DNA from: Leptospira chreensis
Lineage (GTDB): Bacteria; Spirochaetota; Leptospiria; Leptospirales; Leptospiraceae
Assembly (NCBI RefSeq): GCF_016919165.1
Contig: NZ_JAFFPS010000065.1
Location: 1-49,438 of the forward strand
Direction: 5' to 3'
Length of the DNA stretch: 49,438 nt
Of the stretch, positions 42,549 through 49,438 are shown piece after piece (within the stretch, counting starts at the first letter, position 1; each line of letters begins with the position of its first letter). The notes beneath the pieces were generated by a model. That model saw only the letters and a program-made list of their open reading frames with translations. It did not search any database and had not been told where the DNA came from. The position numbers were made by a program, and so were the translations under genes.

Positions 42549-44192
42549 ATGAAAATGACCCGAAAGAATTGGATCCACTTTGGTTTATTCCTTATCTTTT
42601 TCCTTCCGATTGGGGCATTCCCCCTTATGGCAAGAGATGTGCGCATCCTCACAAATCCCCTCACAGATGAAGCTGGAATTTTGTCTTTGGAGAAACAAAG
42701 CCAGATGATAAACATCCTCTCAGCCATTGAAACTAAAACTTCGGCTCAGGTGTATGTTTACATCATTCCTAGTTTGGAAGGTGAAAATTTAGAATCCTAT
42801 TCACTCGCAGTGGCGGAACAATCTAAGTTGGGACAAAAGGGTAAGGACAATGGGGTTCTCGTTCTATTAGCAACAGGGGATCGTAAAGTTCGGATTGAAG
42901 TGGGGTATGGGTTAGAAGAAACATTAACGGATGTTCTATGTAATCGAATCATCCGTAATATCATGATTCCTGAATTTAAAAATGGGGATTTGGCTTTGGG
43001 GTTATTGAGTGGAGTTCTCGCTATAGAATCCATTCTTTATGGAGAAAAAGATTCAAATCCAGCACTCAGTACAAACTATCCGGATGGGATCGGTATGGCC
43101 TTAACTTCCAATTCCACTGGCAACCACATTGGGTTTACGTTGGGGATACTGATCTTTGCTTGGGTAATCAATTTAGTCCTAAAAGATATTAAATTTTACA
43201 AAGATAAGAAGTGGTTGGATGTTTTATATGGACTTGTTGTTTTTGTTGGGATTTTGTATTTTTTCCCGGATGCCGTTTTCTATTTGTTTTGTATTGGTTT
43301 GATTGGGGCTAATTTATATTTACTATATGGGCTTTGGTCACCTCTCTCCTATTTTTATTCATTGTTGTCCCTAGCATTTTGGATTCCATTTTTACATTTT
43401 ACATTTAAAATCGGCTTCCCAGCTTTGTTTTGGATCATCGGGATCATTAGTTTCATTTTATTTGCGATTAAAATTGCTTTGGATGAAGTAATTACAAACA
43501 AATTTGATCAGATTGCCAAACATTGGGGAATGAGTTCAAAAGAATTACTTTTGCATCTCATTTCCTTTTTCACTTTAGGGTTTTCTATTTTTTCTTTTGG
43601 GAATGGGGAAGGGTTGGTTTATATATTCTTTTACCAAGGCCTCATTTTATTTACCATTTATGGATGGGGATTCCAATCATTTCGATTCAAAACCTTTCAC
43701 TTTTTTATAGCTTTGATTCTTTGGTTGGCTCTTGTCTCAGGACTTGTCTTTTGTTTTCCATCTCCACAAGATAATTCAGAATCATACAATCCGGAAACCA
43801 TGCTTATCTGGTTCCAATGTTTTAATTGTTTTGTGATTGGTTATATCTTAGCTAAATCTATCGAAGTGGATTCTTGGAAATATAGATTTCTGAAATATGG
43901 CTGTATTGCCGCTGTATGGACTTTGGGTTTTTCTCTCCATTACCTCTTTGGATTTTCTAACCATTGGTCCCCCATGACCTTTGTTTTTTCCTATGTTTCG
44001 CTTCTTGTTTTGCATTTTCTCTATGTGATTGCGAATGAGTCGGGGAGTGGGTCTTATTCTTCCTATTCTTCAAGTAGTAGTAGTTCTTCCTCATCTTATT
44101 CTTCTTCTAGTTACAGTAGTTCATCTAGCTCTAGTTCGTCGGGAGGAGGCGGGGGAAGTTTTGGAGGAGGCGGAAGTTCGGGAAGTTGGTAA
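42549..44192 (+). CDS. TPM-domain (YgcG-like) membrane protein with Ser/Gly tail
   Basis: About 548 residues. A signal peptide (WIHFGLFLIFFLPIGAFPLMA) precedes a TPM domain (about 30-170) with LTDEAGILSLEKQSQMI, GKDNGVLVLLATGDRKVRIEVGYGLEE written here in parts as GKDNGVLVLLA and RIEVGYGLEE, and the FKNGDLALGLLSGVLA end. It then has around ten TM helices (175-495), more than most YgcG proteins. A 50-residue serine/tyrosine stretch and GGGGGSFGGGGSSGSW end complete it. The Ser-rich tail is encoded by varied TCN and AGT codons, so it is a real coding tail. TPM proteins are tied to photosystem repair in plants and have no clear role in bacteria. Confidence 0.8.
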   Translation: MKMTRKNWIHFGLFLIFFLPIGAFPLMARDVRILTNPLTDEAGILSLEKQSQMINILSAIETKTSAQVYVYIIPSLEGENLESYSLAVAEQSKLGQKGKDNGVLVLLATGDRKVRIEVGYGLEETLTDVLCNRIIRNIMIPEFKNGDLALGLLSGVLAIESILYGEKDSNPALSTNYPDGIGMALTSNSTGNHIGFTLGILIFAWVINLVLKDIKFYKDKKWLDVLYGLVVFVGILYFFPDAVFYLFCIGLIGANLYLLYGLWSPLSYFYSLLSLAFWIPFLHFTFKIGFPALFWIIGIISFILFAIKIALDEVITNKFDQIAKHWGMSSKELLLHLISFFTLGFSIFSFGNGEGLVYIFFYQGLILFTIYGWGFQSFRFKTFHFFIALILWLALVSGLVFCFPSPQDNSESYNPETMLIWFQCFNCFVIGYILAKSIEVDSWKYRFLKYGCIAAVWTLGFSLHYLFGFSNHWSPMTFVFSYVSLLVLHFLYVIANESGSGSYSSYSSSSSSSSSSYSSSSYSSSSSSSSSGGGGGSFGGGGSSGSW

Positions 44193-44278
44193 TTTAAAAA
44201 CAAAATAAATCAGAAATACCCTTCTTCGGTTTTTGAACCGATGGGTTTGAATCCAAAAACAAAAGATCTATTTTTTGT

Positions 44279-44746
44279 TTATAAAACTCGTTTGCGGTAA
44301 CGAATATAAAACCGTTCAAAGGAAGACTTGTCCCAGAATTTCACGGCTTCTTCATTTTGTAAGATGGCTCGGAGTTCAATGGCGGGAATGGATTTTTCTT
44401 TGCACCAAAGGTCTACATCTTCTAGAAGAGAAGACATATATCCTTTTTTCTTTTTACCAAGTTTGGTGACGGCAAGATCGATAAATAGGCTTCTTTCTTC
44501 TTCTAAATGGGGTTTTTCTTCCACCCGACCAATGAGTAAAGATACAAGTTCTGCGTCTTCGAAGAACCCACGCATATAAACTTTGCCAGTTCCTATCAGT
44601 TTGAAATAGATATCCGTGAATTTGGTTGCGGCGCGGGGGCGGATGCGGAAAAGACCATCTAACTCGAGTTCGTTTATCTTGCGATAAAACTGATTTACGA
44701 GTTCGATGGTCTGGTTTCTATCAGATTCGTTTAGGTCTCTAATCAC
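44279..44746 (-). CDS. GNAT-family acetyltransferase
   Basis: 155-residue GNAT-like protein. The fold is visible in IRDLNESDRNQTIELVNQFYR (beta1-alpha1), SLFIDLAVTKLGKKKKGYMSSLLEDVDLW (acetyl-CoA loop, here a Lys-rich GKKKKGY in place of the usual Q/RxxGxG/A), and LRAILQNEEAVKFWDKSSFE (the C-terminal N-x-x-A-x-x-F/L-Y block). Acceptor unknown. Its GTG start abuts the glycyl-tRNA synthetase stop with no gap, so translation is coupled. Confidence 0.75.
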   Translation of the reverse strand: MIRDLNESDRNQTIELVNQFYRKINELELDGLFRIRPRAATKFTDIYFKLIGTGKVYMRGFFEDAELVSLLIGRVEEKPHLEEERSLFIDLAVTKLGKKKKGYMSSLLEDVDLWCKEKSIPAIELRAILQNEEAVKFWDKSSFERFYIRYRKRVL

Positions 44747-46147
44747 CTAAACCATTCGATTGATGAGATAACTTTTGAGTTCGGCAATTGGGATTCGTTC
44801 TTGTTTCATCGAATCTCTTTCCCGAATGGTGACGGTTCCATCACTCATTGTGTCGTAATCCACAGTGATACAAAACGGAGTTCCGATTTCGTCATGGCGG
44901 CGGTATCTTTTTCCAATGGCTCCACTATCATCATAATCTACATACCAGTGGTTACGGAGGTCAGTATAGATTTCTTTGGCTTTGGCATCGAGTCCGTCTT
45001 TTTTCATCAATGGAAAGATGGCTACTTTCATCGGGCTCACGCGTTTTCCAAAACGAAGGACAGTGCGAACTTCATCCTTTTCTAACTTTTCTTCTTCGTA
45101 CGCATCACAAAGCACAGCAAGGAAAAGTCGATTGAGACCAAGAGCTGGTTCTACAACATAAGGAAGGTATTTTTTCTTAGCATCCAGGTCATGATACTTC
45201 AAATCTTCCGATGAAAATTTTTCATGTTGGGTGAGGTCATAATCGGTCCTTGAGGCAACACCCCAAAGTTCTCCCCAACCGAAGGGATATTTGTATTCGA
45301 TATCACTTGTGGAATCACTATAAAAAGAAAGTTCTTCCTTTTCATGTTCGCGGACACGAAGGTTTTCTTTCCTTAGTCCCACTACATTCACAAGCCAGTC
45401 CATGCAGTAGTCTACCCAATACTTAAACCATTCTTTTTGCGTTCCTGGTTCGCAGAAAAATTCCATCTCCATTTGTTCGAATTCGCGTGTGCGAAAGATA
45501 AATTGACGAGCCATGATTTCGTTTCGAAACGACTTACCGATTTGGGCAATTCCAAAAGGAACTTTCTTGCGAGCAATTTGGGTTACGTTTTTAAAATTAA
45601 TAAAAATCCCTTGGGCCGTTTCTGGGCGAAGGTAAATGTCTGTGGCACCTTCTTCGGAAGCACCATGGGATGTTTTGAACATCAAATTGAATTGGCGGGC
45701 ATCCGTAAAACTTCCCACAGTCCCACAAGTAGGGCAGGCGTAAGCTTTGTCTCTGATGGTATTTGTGAGTTCTTCTAAACTTTTTCCAGTAGCAGCACCT
45801 TCCCCTTCTTTATCTTCCAAAAACTTATCCACGCGGATTCGTGTTTTGCATTTTTTACAGTCCATAAGGGGATCGTTAAAGTTGGAAATATGGCCAGATG
45901 CTTCCCAAACGCGTGGATGGAGGAGGATGGAGGAATCAAGTCCCAAAACATCGTCCCGTCTGTGAACAAAGTATTCCCACCAAAGTCGTTTTAGGTTGTT
46001 TAATACTTCAATTCCGTTCGGGCCATAGTCAAATGTATTGGAGAGGCCTCCGTAAATTTCGGATCCTGGGAAAACAAAGCCCCTTCTTTTGGAGACTGCA
46101 ACTATGGGTTTGAGCGACTGCTCTTCTTTCTCTTTCGGCTGTGCCAT
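44747..46147 (-). CDS. glyS: Glycyl-tRNA synthetase (dimeric, eukaryote/archaeal-like type)
   Basis: 466-residue class II synthetase of the single-chain alpha2 type, unlike the GlyQ/GlyS two-subunit enzyme. Motif 1 region RRGFVFPGSEIYGGLSNTFDYG, here read as RGFVFPGSEIYGG and TFDYGPNG; a CxxC zinc knuckle (CKKC and CPTC); motif 2 GKSFRNEIMARQFIFRTREF in part (SFRNEI, TREFEQMEMEFF); and motif 3 VVEPALGLNRLFLAVL. A C-terminal anticodon-binding domain spans about 360-466. The ATG 46147 (MAQPKEK) fits the family start; the frame is open further upstream to 46234, which overlaps the divergent gene. Confidence 0.93.
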   Translation of the reverse strand: MAQPKEKEEQSLKPIVAVSKRRGFVFPGSEIYGGLSNTFDYGPNGIEVLNNLKRLWWEYFVHRRDDVLGLDSSILLHPRVWEASGHISNFNDPLMDCKKCKTRIRVDKFLEDKEGEGAATGKSLEELTNTIRDKAYACPTCGTVGSFTDARQFNLMFKTSHGASEEGATDIYLRPETAQGIFINFKNVTQIARKKVPFGIAQIGKSFRNEIMARQFIFRTREFEQMEMEFFCEPGTQKEWFKYWVDYCMDWLVNVVGLRKENLRVREHEKEELSFYSDSTSDIEYKYPFGWGELWGVASRTDYDLTQHEKFSSEDLKYHDLDAKKKYLPYVVEPALGLNRLFLAVLCDAYEEEKLEKDEVRTVLRFGKRVSPMKVAIFPLMKKDGLDAKAKEIYTDLRNHWYVDYDDSGAIGKRYRRHDEIGTPFCITVDYDTMSDGTVTIRERDSMKQERIPIAELKSYLINRMV

Positions 46148-46210
46148 ATCCGCCAAATTTTTTGTTTTCCATGAAAATTCAAAGTATTTTCCTTGAGATA
46201 AGACTAAAGA

Positions 46211-48019
46211 ATGGATTCGGCAAACTCTAACCAACTCTCTCCCTGGGCTAAAAAGTCCTTAACTTTCTTCCTTTGGATGTCCCCCTTATTTTCTCTCGGA
46301 CCGTTTTTGGCCTTTGGTGTCCTTTTTGCCTTCCCTGGCGAATTCCGACTCAGGCTAAGGGCCTTGGCTGTCATTGCAGTTTATGTTCTCTCTTGGGTTG
46401 TATTTTATCCCATCGAACTCCTCCACAGATCGGGAATGGAGTGGGAAAGAATCATCAATGAATTTCTAGCTAAAGATTCAGCAAGCCTCCAATTGAAGTT
46501 TGGATTTGTGGTCGTTTGTTTTTTACTGCTCGTAGCCAACTACATCCATAGCCGAAGCCGTAACCAAAAAAGGGAATCCATCCGTAGTAAAAAGCTCCAA
46601 TCACAAAATCCTCTTTCAAACCTTCGAACCGAGATGCGGATTCGTGATGCTAAGTTTGATACACTACTACTTGTGATTTTCCTTGCTCTTTTACTTAATT
46701 TTGGATTTCAATATATCTCTGAAAAACTTCATCCCAACAAATCCCTGTCTCCACTCGCACCACTTGTGGACGTTTACCAATTTGTTTTTAATTATTCTAT
46801 TTCTCTTTGTATTTTGCTTTTTAGTTTCAATAGAAACAAAATCCCATCTCTTATCGCAAAACCATACCTTCGTTATATGGAAGGGATTCGGATACGAGAG
46901 AGATGGAAGGCCGCCGTAGTTTCCCAATCACACTTTCCATTTCGTTTGGAATTGGTTGTAAAACAAAAAGCAGAATTTAGAGATCGGATCCTGCCAGGAT
47001 TTGGCCATATTTATGTATATGAATACTGGCGCGGATTTCCCATTTTATTTTTAACTCTACTTTTGTTTTTGTTTTCGGCGGTTTGGGTTTTTTCTTACCT
47101 CAGTCCCATTTTTGGAATTCAATTTTTAGCTGGATTTGGTTTAAAACCAGGAGTTCCTGATAAAGATTTTTTTATTTCGGCACAAAACATTGCTTATGCG
47201 GCTTTTTCCGTTTTGGCCCTTGTCGGAGTTTACATTTATTCCTCTTACTTACTGGAAAAATCCTTTAGTTTAGAAAACTTAGGGGTGAAAGAAGACAAGG
47301 TGGGTGAATCGGAACCTTTTTTCAAACCGGGTTTGCGCAAAGGATTTCGAAATGTTTTACCACTTTCCTTACTCTTTCATTTGATTTTGATTTCCCTTGT
47401 GTTTCTCATTCCCATCACACTCCAACGTGGAAAAAAGAAAGATCAATCTGCACAAAAAAATGACCATTTCCGTCCACATAAGATGGAATTCTATTTTATT
47501 GATCCCAATGTGCCGGACGACACAAAGGATCTGAATGGAGGGGTTGTTACTGGGAACGAAACAGAAAACAAAGAAAAAGGAGAAAAAATCTCCAACGAAA
47601 AAGTAGCGGATAACGGTCCTGTCAAAGGGTACATTAAAAAAATTCGCGGGAAAAAAGTTCCCCCCACTTATTCTAATTACATTTCTGCAAAGATGCGGAT
47701 TCCCGAAAGTTATATGGACTACTGGGCTAAAGCTCCACATCCTTATTCTTCCGTGGTTGCTTATACCATTACCCAAGATGGGGATGTGATCGATGTGGAA
47801 CTTGTGGAAGCCTCCGACTACCCAGACCAAGACTTACGAACTCTGCAACTGGTAGAGAGTTTGGGGCCGCTGATGGCACCGCCGGGAACCAAAAACGACA
47901 TCCGTGTTACGGAACTTTTTTGGAATGGACCGATCGATCCAGAGTTTGTTCCCACTCCCCTCCAGAAAGAAATGATCAATCTATTTGACGGCCGTTATAT
48001 GGAAGAGTTACCAGAATGA
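46211..48019 (+). CDS. Multi-TM protein with TonB-like C-terminal domain
   Basis: 602-residue membrane protein of unknown role. About eight hydrophobic helices lie between 15 and 405, with a motif ILPGFGHIYVYEYWRGFPIL reminiscent of the G-x-G-H-x-Y/WRG motif of several multi-TM families. A last TM (about 386-404) leads to a charged linker and a C-terminal domain (about 480-600) with SVVAYTITQDGDVIDVELVE and LRTLQLVESLGPLMAPPG, similar to TonB/TolA-type C-termini. This could couple an inner-membrane complex to the outer membrane, but no ExbBD genes are here. The next gene overlaps by four bases (ATGA). Confidence 0.7.
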   Translation: MDSANSNQLSPWAKKSLTFFLWMSPLFSLGPFLAFGVLFAFPGEFRLRLRALAVIAVYVLSWVVFYPIELLHRSGMEWERIINEFLAKDSASLQLKFGFVVVCFLLLVANYIHSRSRNQKRESIRSKKLQSQNPLSNLRTEMRIRDAKFDTLLLVIFLALLLNFGFQYISEKLHPNKSLSPLAPLVDVYQFVFNYSISLCILLFSFNRNKIPSLIAKPYLRYMEGIRIRERWKAAVVSQSHFPFRLELVVKQKAEFRDRILPGFGHIYVYEYWRGFPILFLTLLLFLFSAVWVFSYLSPIFGIQFLAGFGLKPGVPDKDFFISAQNIAYAAFSVLALVGVYIYSSYLLEKSFSLENLGVKEDKVGESEPFFKPGLRKGFRNVLPLSLLFHLILISLVFLIPITLQRGKKKDQSAQKNDHFRPHKMEFYFIDPNVPDDTKDLNGGVVTGNETENKEKGEKISNEKVADNGPVKGYIKKIRGKKVPPTYSNYISAKMRIPESYMDYWAKAPHPYSSVVAYTITQDGDVIDVELVEASDYPDQDLRTLQLVESLGPLMAPPGTKNDIRVTELFWNGPIDPEFVPTPLQKEMINLFDGRYMEELPE

Positions 48020-48786
48020 AAGAAGTCGGTTATTTTGATTATTTGATTGGGTCACTCACAGTAATCCCTTGGGCGATTGTGATTTGGAAAGCCTATAAAC
48101 CTAAAAAAGGTTGGCAGGAAGTCATAGGAATCCTTTTAGCTTTGTTTTTTGGTTGGTTGTCCACAGATCTTATCCTAAGACTCCATCCCCTCCTTTGGCC
48201 AGAGGCCGATTTCACTCCCAAGAAAAAAGTAAGTATGTTAACCCAAACAGCCCACTTAGCTTTTATCCAAGCAGGAATCACCGAAGAGGCATTTAAAATA
48301 TTCTTTATTCTGATTTTATCTTTTGTATTGGGGTATGACAAAAAAACAAAAACCTTCTCTCCTCGAGTGGTATTGTTTGGCTCCTTTGTAGCGATGGGAT
48401 TTTCGTTTGTGGAAAATACACATTACATAGCCAGAGAACCGGATGAAAAAAAATTAGATCTCTTCTTTGCTCGGACCATTCATTCCTCTAACATACATTT
48501 GCTGATCAATCTTTGTTTTTCTTTGTTTCTATTGAAGAGTAATGCCAAAATAGAATCTGCAAATAAAAGAACCTATATTGCTTTTGGATTTGTGTTGGCA
48601 GTTTTGCAACATGGGGTAGTTGATTTTCTTTTGATCCCTGGAGCTACCATTGGTCTTTGGGTTGCGACTTCTCTTTTTGTTGGAATTTGGGTTTGGGTTG
48701 TGAATGATTGGCGAGAATTGGTTCGGGAAAAAAATGAAAACAGTAAAGAAGAAACAAACGATTTAGCCGTAGCGAACACCGACTAG
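48016..48786 (+). CDS. PrsW-type intramembrane metalloprotease
   Basis: 256-residue multi-TM protein of the PrsW/CAAX-like family, which in Bacillus cleaves an anti-sigma factor. The metal-binding motifs are visible: Glu90-Glu91 in ITEEAFKIFF, FSFVENTHY (Glu133) in the next helix, HSSNIHLLIN, and His in LQHGVVDF. The tail is charged and cytosolic. It overlaps the TonB-like gene by four bases, so the pair is translated together. A substrate cannot be named; the partner protein is a candidate. Confidence 0.85.
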   Translation: MKEVGYFDYLIGSLTVIPWAIVIWKAYKPKKGWQEVIGILLALFFGWLSTDLILRLHPLLWPEADFTPKKKVSMLTQTAHLAFIQAGITEEAFKIFFILILSFVLGYDKKTKTFSPRVVLFGSFVAMGFSFVENTHYIAREPDEKKLDLFFARTIHSSNIHLLINLCFSLFLLKSNAKIESANKRTYIAFGFVLAVLQHGVVDFLLIPGATIGLWVATSLFVGIWVWVVNDWRELVREKNENSKEETNDLAVANTD

Positions 48787-48816
48787 CTGGACTTTGTGTT
48801 CAGTAACTCTATCGAT

Positions 48817-49281
48817 TTACTTTGTAGATAAAAAAACGCGAATTCCCGCTTCCGAATATTCTTCCCAATCCATCTGGTAGGTTCTGATTTTTGGAATTTC
48901 TGGATGGTTCCAAATTTCGGCCCAAAACTTGGGAACCACTTCTTCGGGAGCTCCTGGTTCTATATGAAAGTAACGGCCGTTTTGTGGGGATACCTGAACT
49001 AGTTCCATTCCCGGAAGTAATTTTCTTTTTGGATCCACTGCATAACCTAACAGAAAGTCATAAGCTCCGTTTTCGTCAGATGCGTAATTGAAATAAACAG
49101 CAAAGAGTGGATCAAACTTTCGTAAGGTTTCCATTTGTTTGGGAATGTCTTCTTTGTAAAACCGAGAATATATCGCCGGAATCTGAATATCGGCATCACC
49201 CGGTGCGTTGGAAGTTCGAATCCGCAGCCCCATCACCGAGAAATTTTCTGTTTTGACCAATGGTTCTGTCACTTCAGACAT
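48817..49281 (-). CDS. GyrI-like effector-binding domain protein
   Basis: 154-residue stand-alone effector-binding protein. N-terminal FSVMGLRIRTSNAPGDADIQIP matches the start of the GyrI/AraC-type effector domain, followed by FDPLFAVYFNYASDENGAYDFLLGYAVD and ELVQVSPQNGRYFHIEPG; the two halves form the usual pseudo-twofold barrel. There is no DNA-binding domain. Such proteins bind small amphipathic ligands or sequester regulators; the ligand is unknown. It is divergent from the 5S rRNA gene. Confidence 0.78.
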   Translation of the reverse strand: MSEVTEPLVKTENFSVMGLRIRTSNAPGDADIQIPAIYSRFYKEDIPKQMETLRKFDPLFAVYFNYASDENGAYDFLLGYAVDPKRKLLPGMELVQVSPQNGRYFHIEPGAPEEVVPKFWAEIWNHPEIPKIRTYQMDWEEYSEAGIRVFLSTK

Positions 49282-49333
49282 ATAGAAAAAATTTCAGTTT
49301 ATGAAAAAAACGCAACCTTTTCTTAAAGAAGAG

Positions 49334-49361
49334 TTTGACTAACCGCACCTCCCTGTACATT
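49334..49361 (+). promoter_or_regulatory. Possible 5S rRNA promoter
   Basis: TTTGAC (49334-49339), a 16-base spacer and TACATT (49356-49361), about ten bases before the 5S start. That an own promoter precedes the gene fits the unlinked rRNA genes of Leptospira. Confidence 0.5.
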
Positions 49362-49370
49362 TGGTAATTA

Positions 49371-49438
49371 CTCCTGGTGATTATGGAGAGAAGGCCATAC
49401 CCGTTCCCATTCCGAACACGGAAGTCAAGCTTCTCATC
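49371..49438 (+). rRNA. rrf: 5S ribosomal RNA, 5' part (cut by window end)
   Basis: The sequence CTCCTGGTGATTATGG... followed by CCCATTCCGAACACGGAAG and GTCAAGCTTCTC is the 5' half of 5S rRNA: the helix I strand, loop A and the conserved CCGAAC of loop C are all present. About 68 of some 117 bases are in the window; the exact first base is uncertain by two or three. No 23S gene lies upstream. Confidence 0.9.

Noticed and set aside
44050..44190. Serine/glycine-rich repeat as a frameshift or tandem-repeat artefact
   Set aside because: The frame ends in the GGGGGSFGGGGSSGSW tail typical of TPM proteins, so it is a genuine coding tail.
44227..44240. Hairpin CGGTT-TTTG-AACCG between convergent genes
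   Set aside because: Only five base pairs and no T-run on either strand; too weak to call a terminator.
47369..47830. Open frame of 153 codons on the minus strand
   Set aside because: Antisense to the TonB-like gene; Phe/His-rich shadow composition.
1..49438. CRISPR arrays, tRNAs, insertion sequences, phage genes
   Set aside because: No regularly spaced repeats, cloverleaf sequences, transposase or phage structural motifs were seen on either strand.

Overview
The window reads as chromosomal DNA of a saprophytic-type Leptospira (Spirochaetes). This is inferred from the moderately AT-rich, densely packed double-membrane-bacterium gene set (MsbA-like exporter, apolipoprotein N-acyltransferase, TolC/RND efflux), several Leptospira-type proteins of unknown function, and a 5S rRNA gene at the right edge with no 16S or 23S beside it. 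There is no phage, IS element, CRISPR array or tRNA. The longest stretch without a conventional gene is about 265 bases (27333-27596), and it holds a possible 36-residue ORF.

Layout. 1-5.9 kb: 3' part of an MsbA-like ABC exporter, a zinc-ribbon membrane protein, an acetyl-CoA hydrolase/CoA-transferase translationally coupled to an FAD-dependent oxidoreductase, and a convergent methyltransferase. 5.9-11.1 kb: a CsoR/CstR-type repressor with three operator-like dyads, a DUF2892 membrane protein, a TolC-type channel and an RND pump, with no membrane-fusion protein gene. 11.2-13.8 kb: three tandem paralogous secreted hydrolase-like genes. 13.9-24.9 kb: a multi-TM histidine kinase divergent from a lytic transglycosylase, a membrane-anchored unknown, a penicillin-acylase-type Ntn hydrolase, a TPR protein, a DUF1577-like protein, a small unknown and a crotonase homologue. 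25-30.8 kb: an FNR-like regulator with a cysteine set matching an Fe-S sensor, a rhomboid protease with a C-terminal Cys4 motif, a small unknown, hisB-hisH-hisA and a VKOR-DsbA fusion. 30.8-35.4 kb (minus strand): an ABC1/UbiB-type kinase, feoA, feoB and a NeuB-type synthase. 35.5-44.2 kb: a stand-alone protein resembling the non-catalytic region of XPB-type helicases, then a minus-strand lipase, lipase-foldase and lnt cluster facing a TetR regulator, and a TPM-domain protein. 44.3-49.4 kb: a GNAT protein, glycyl-tRNA synthetase, a multi-TM protein with a TonB-like C-terminus overlapping a PrsW-type protease, a GyrI-like effector-binding protein, and the start of 5S rRNA.

The best candidates for something undescribed are: (i) the CstR-like/DUF2892/TolC/RND unit, which looks like a sulfur-responsive efflux operon lacking its adaptor; (ii) an 85-nt three-way-junction inverted-repeat element at 35442-35526 between two divergent genes; (iii) the three tandem secreted hydrolases with an atypical nucleophile elbow; (iv) the TonB-like/PrsW pair. 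Functions come from recognising motifs by eye; no database search was run. Start codons were moved downstream of the longest frame where a ribosome binding site or coupling to the upstream gene argued for it.
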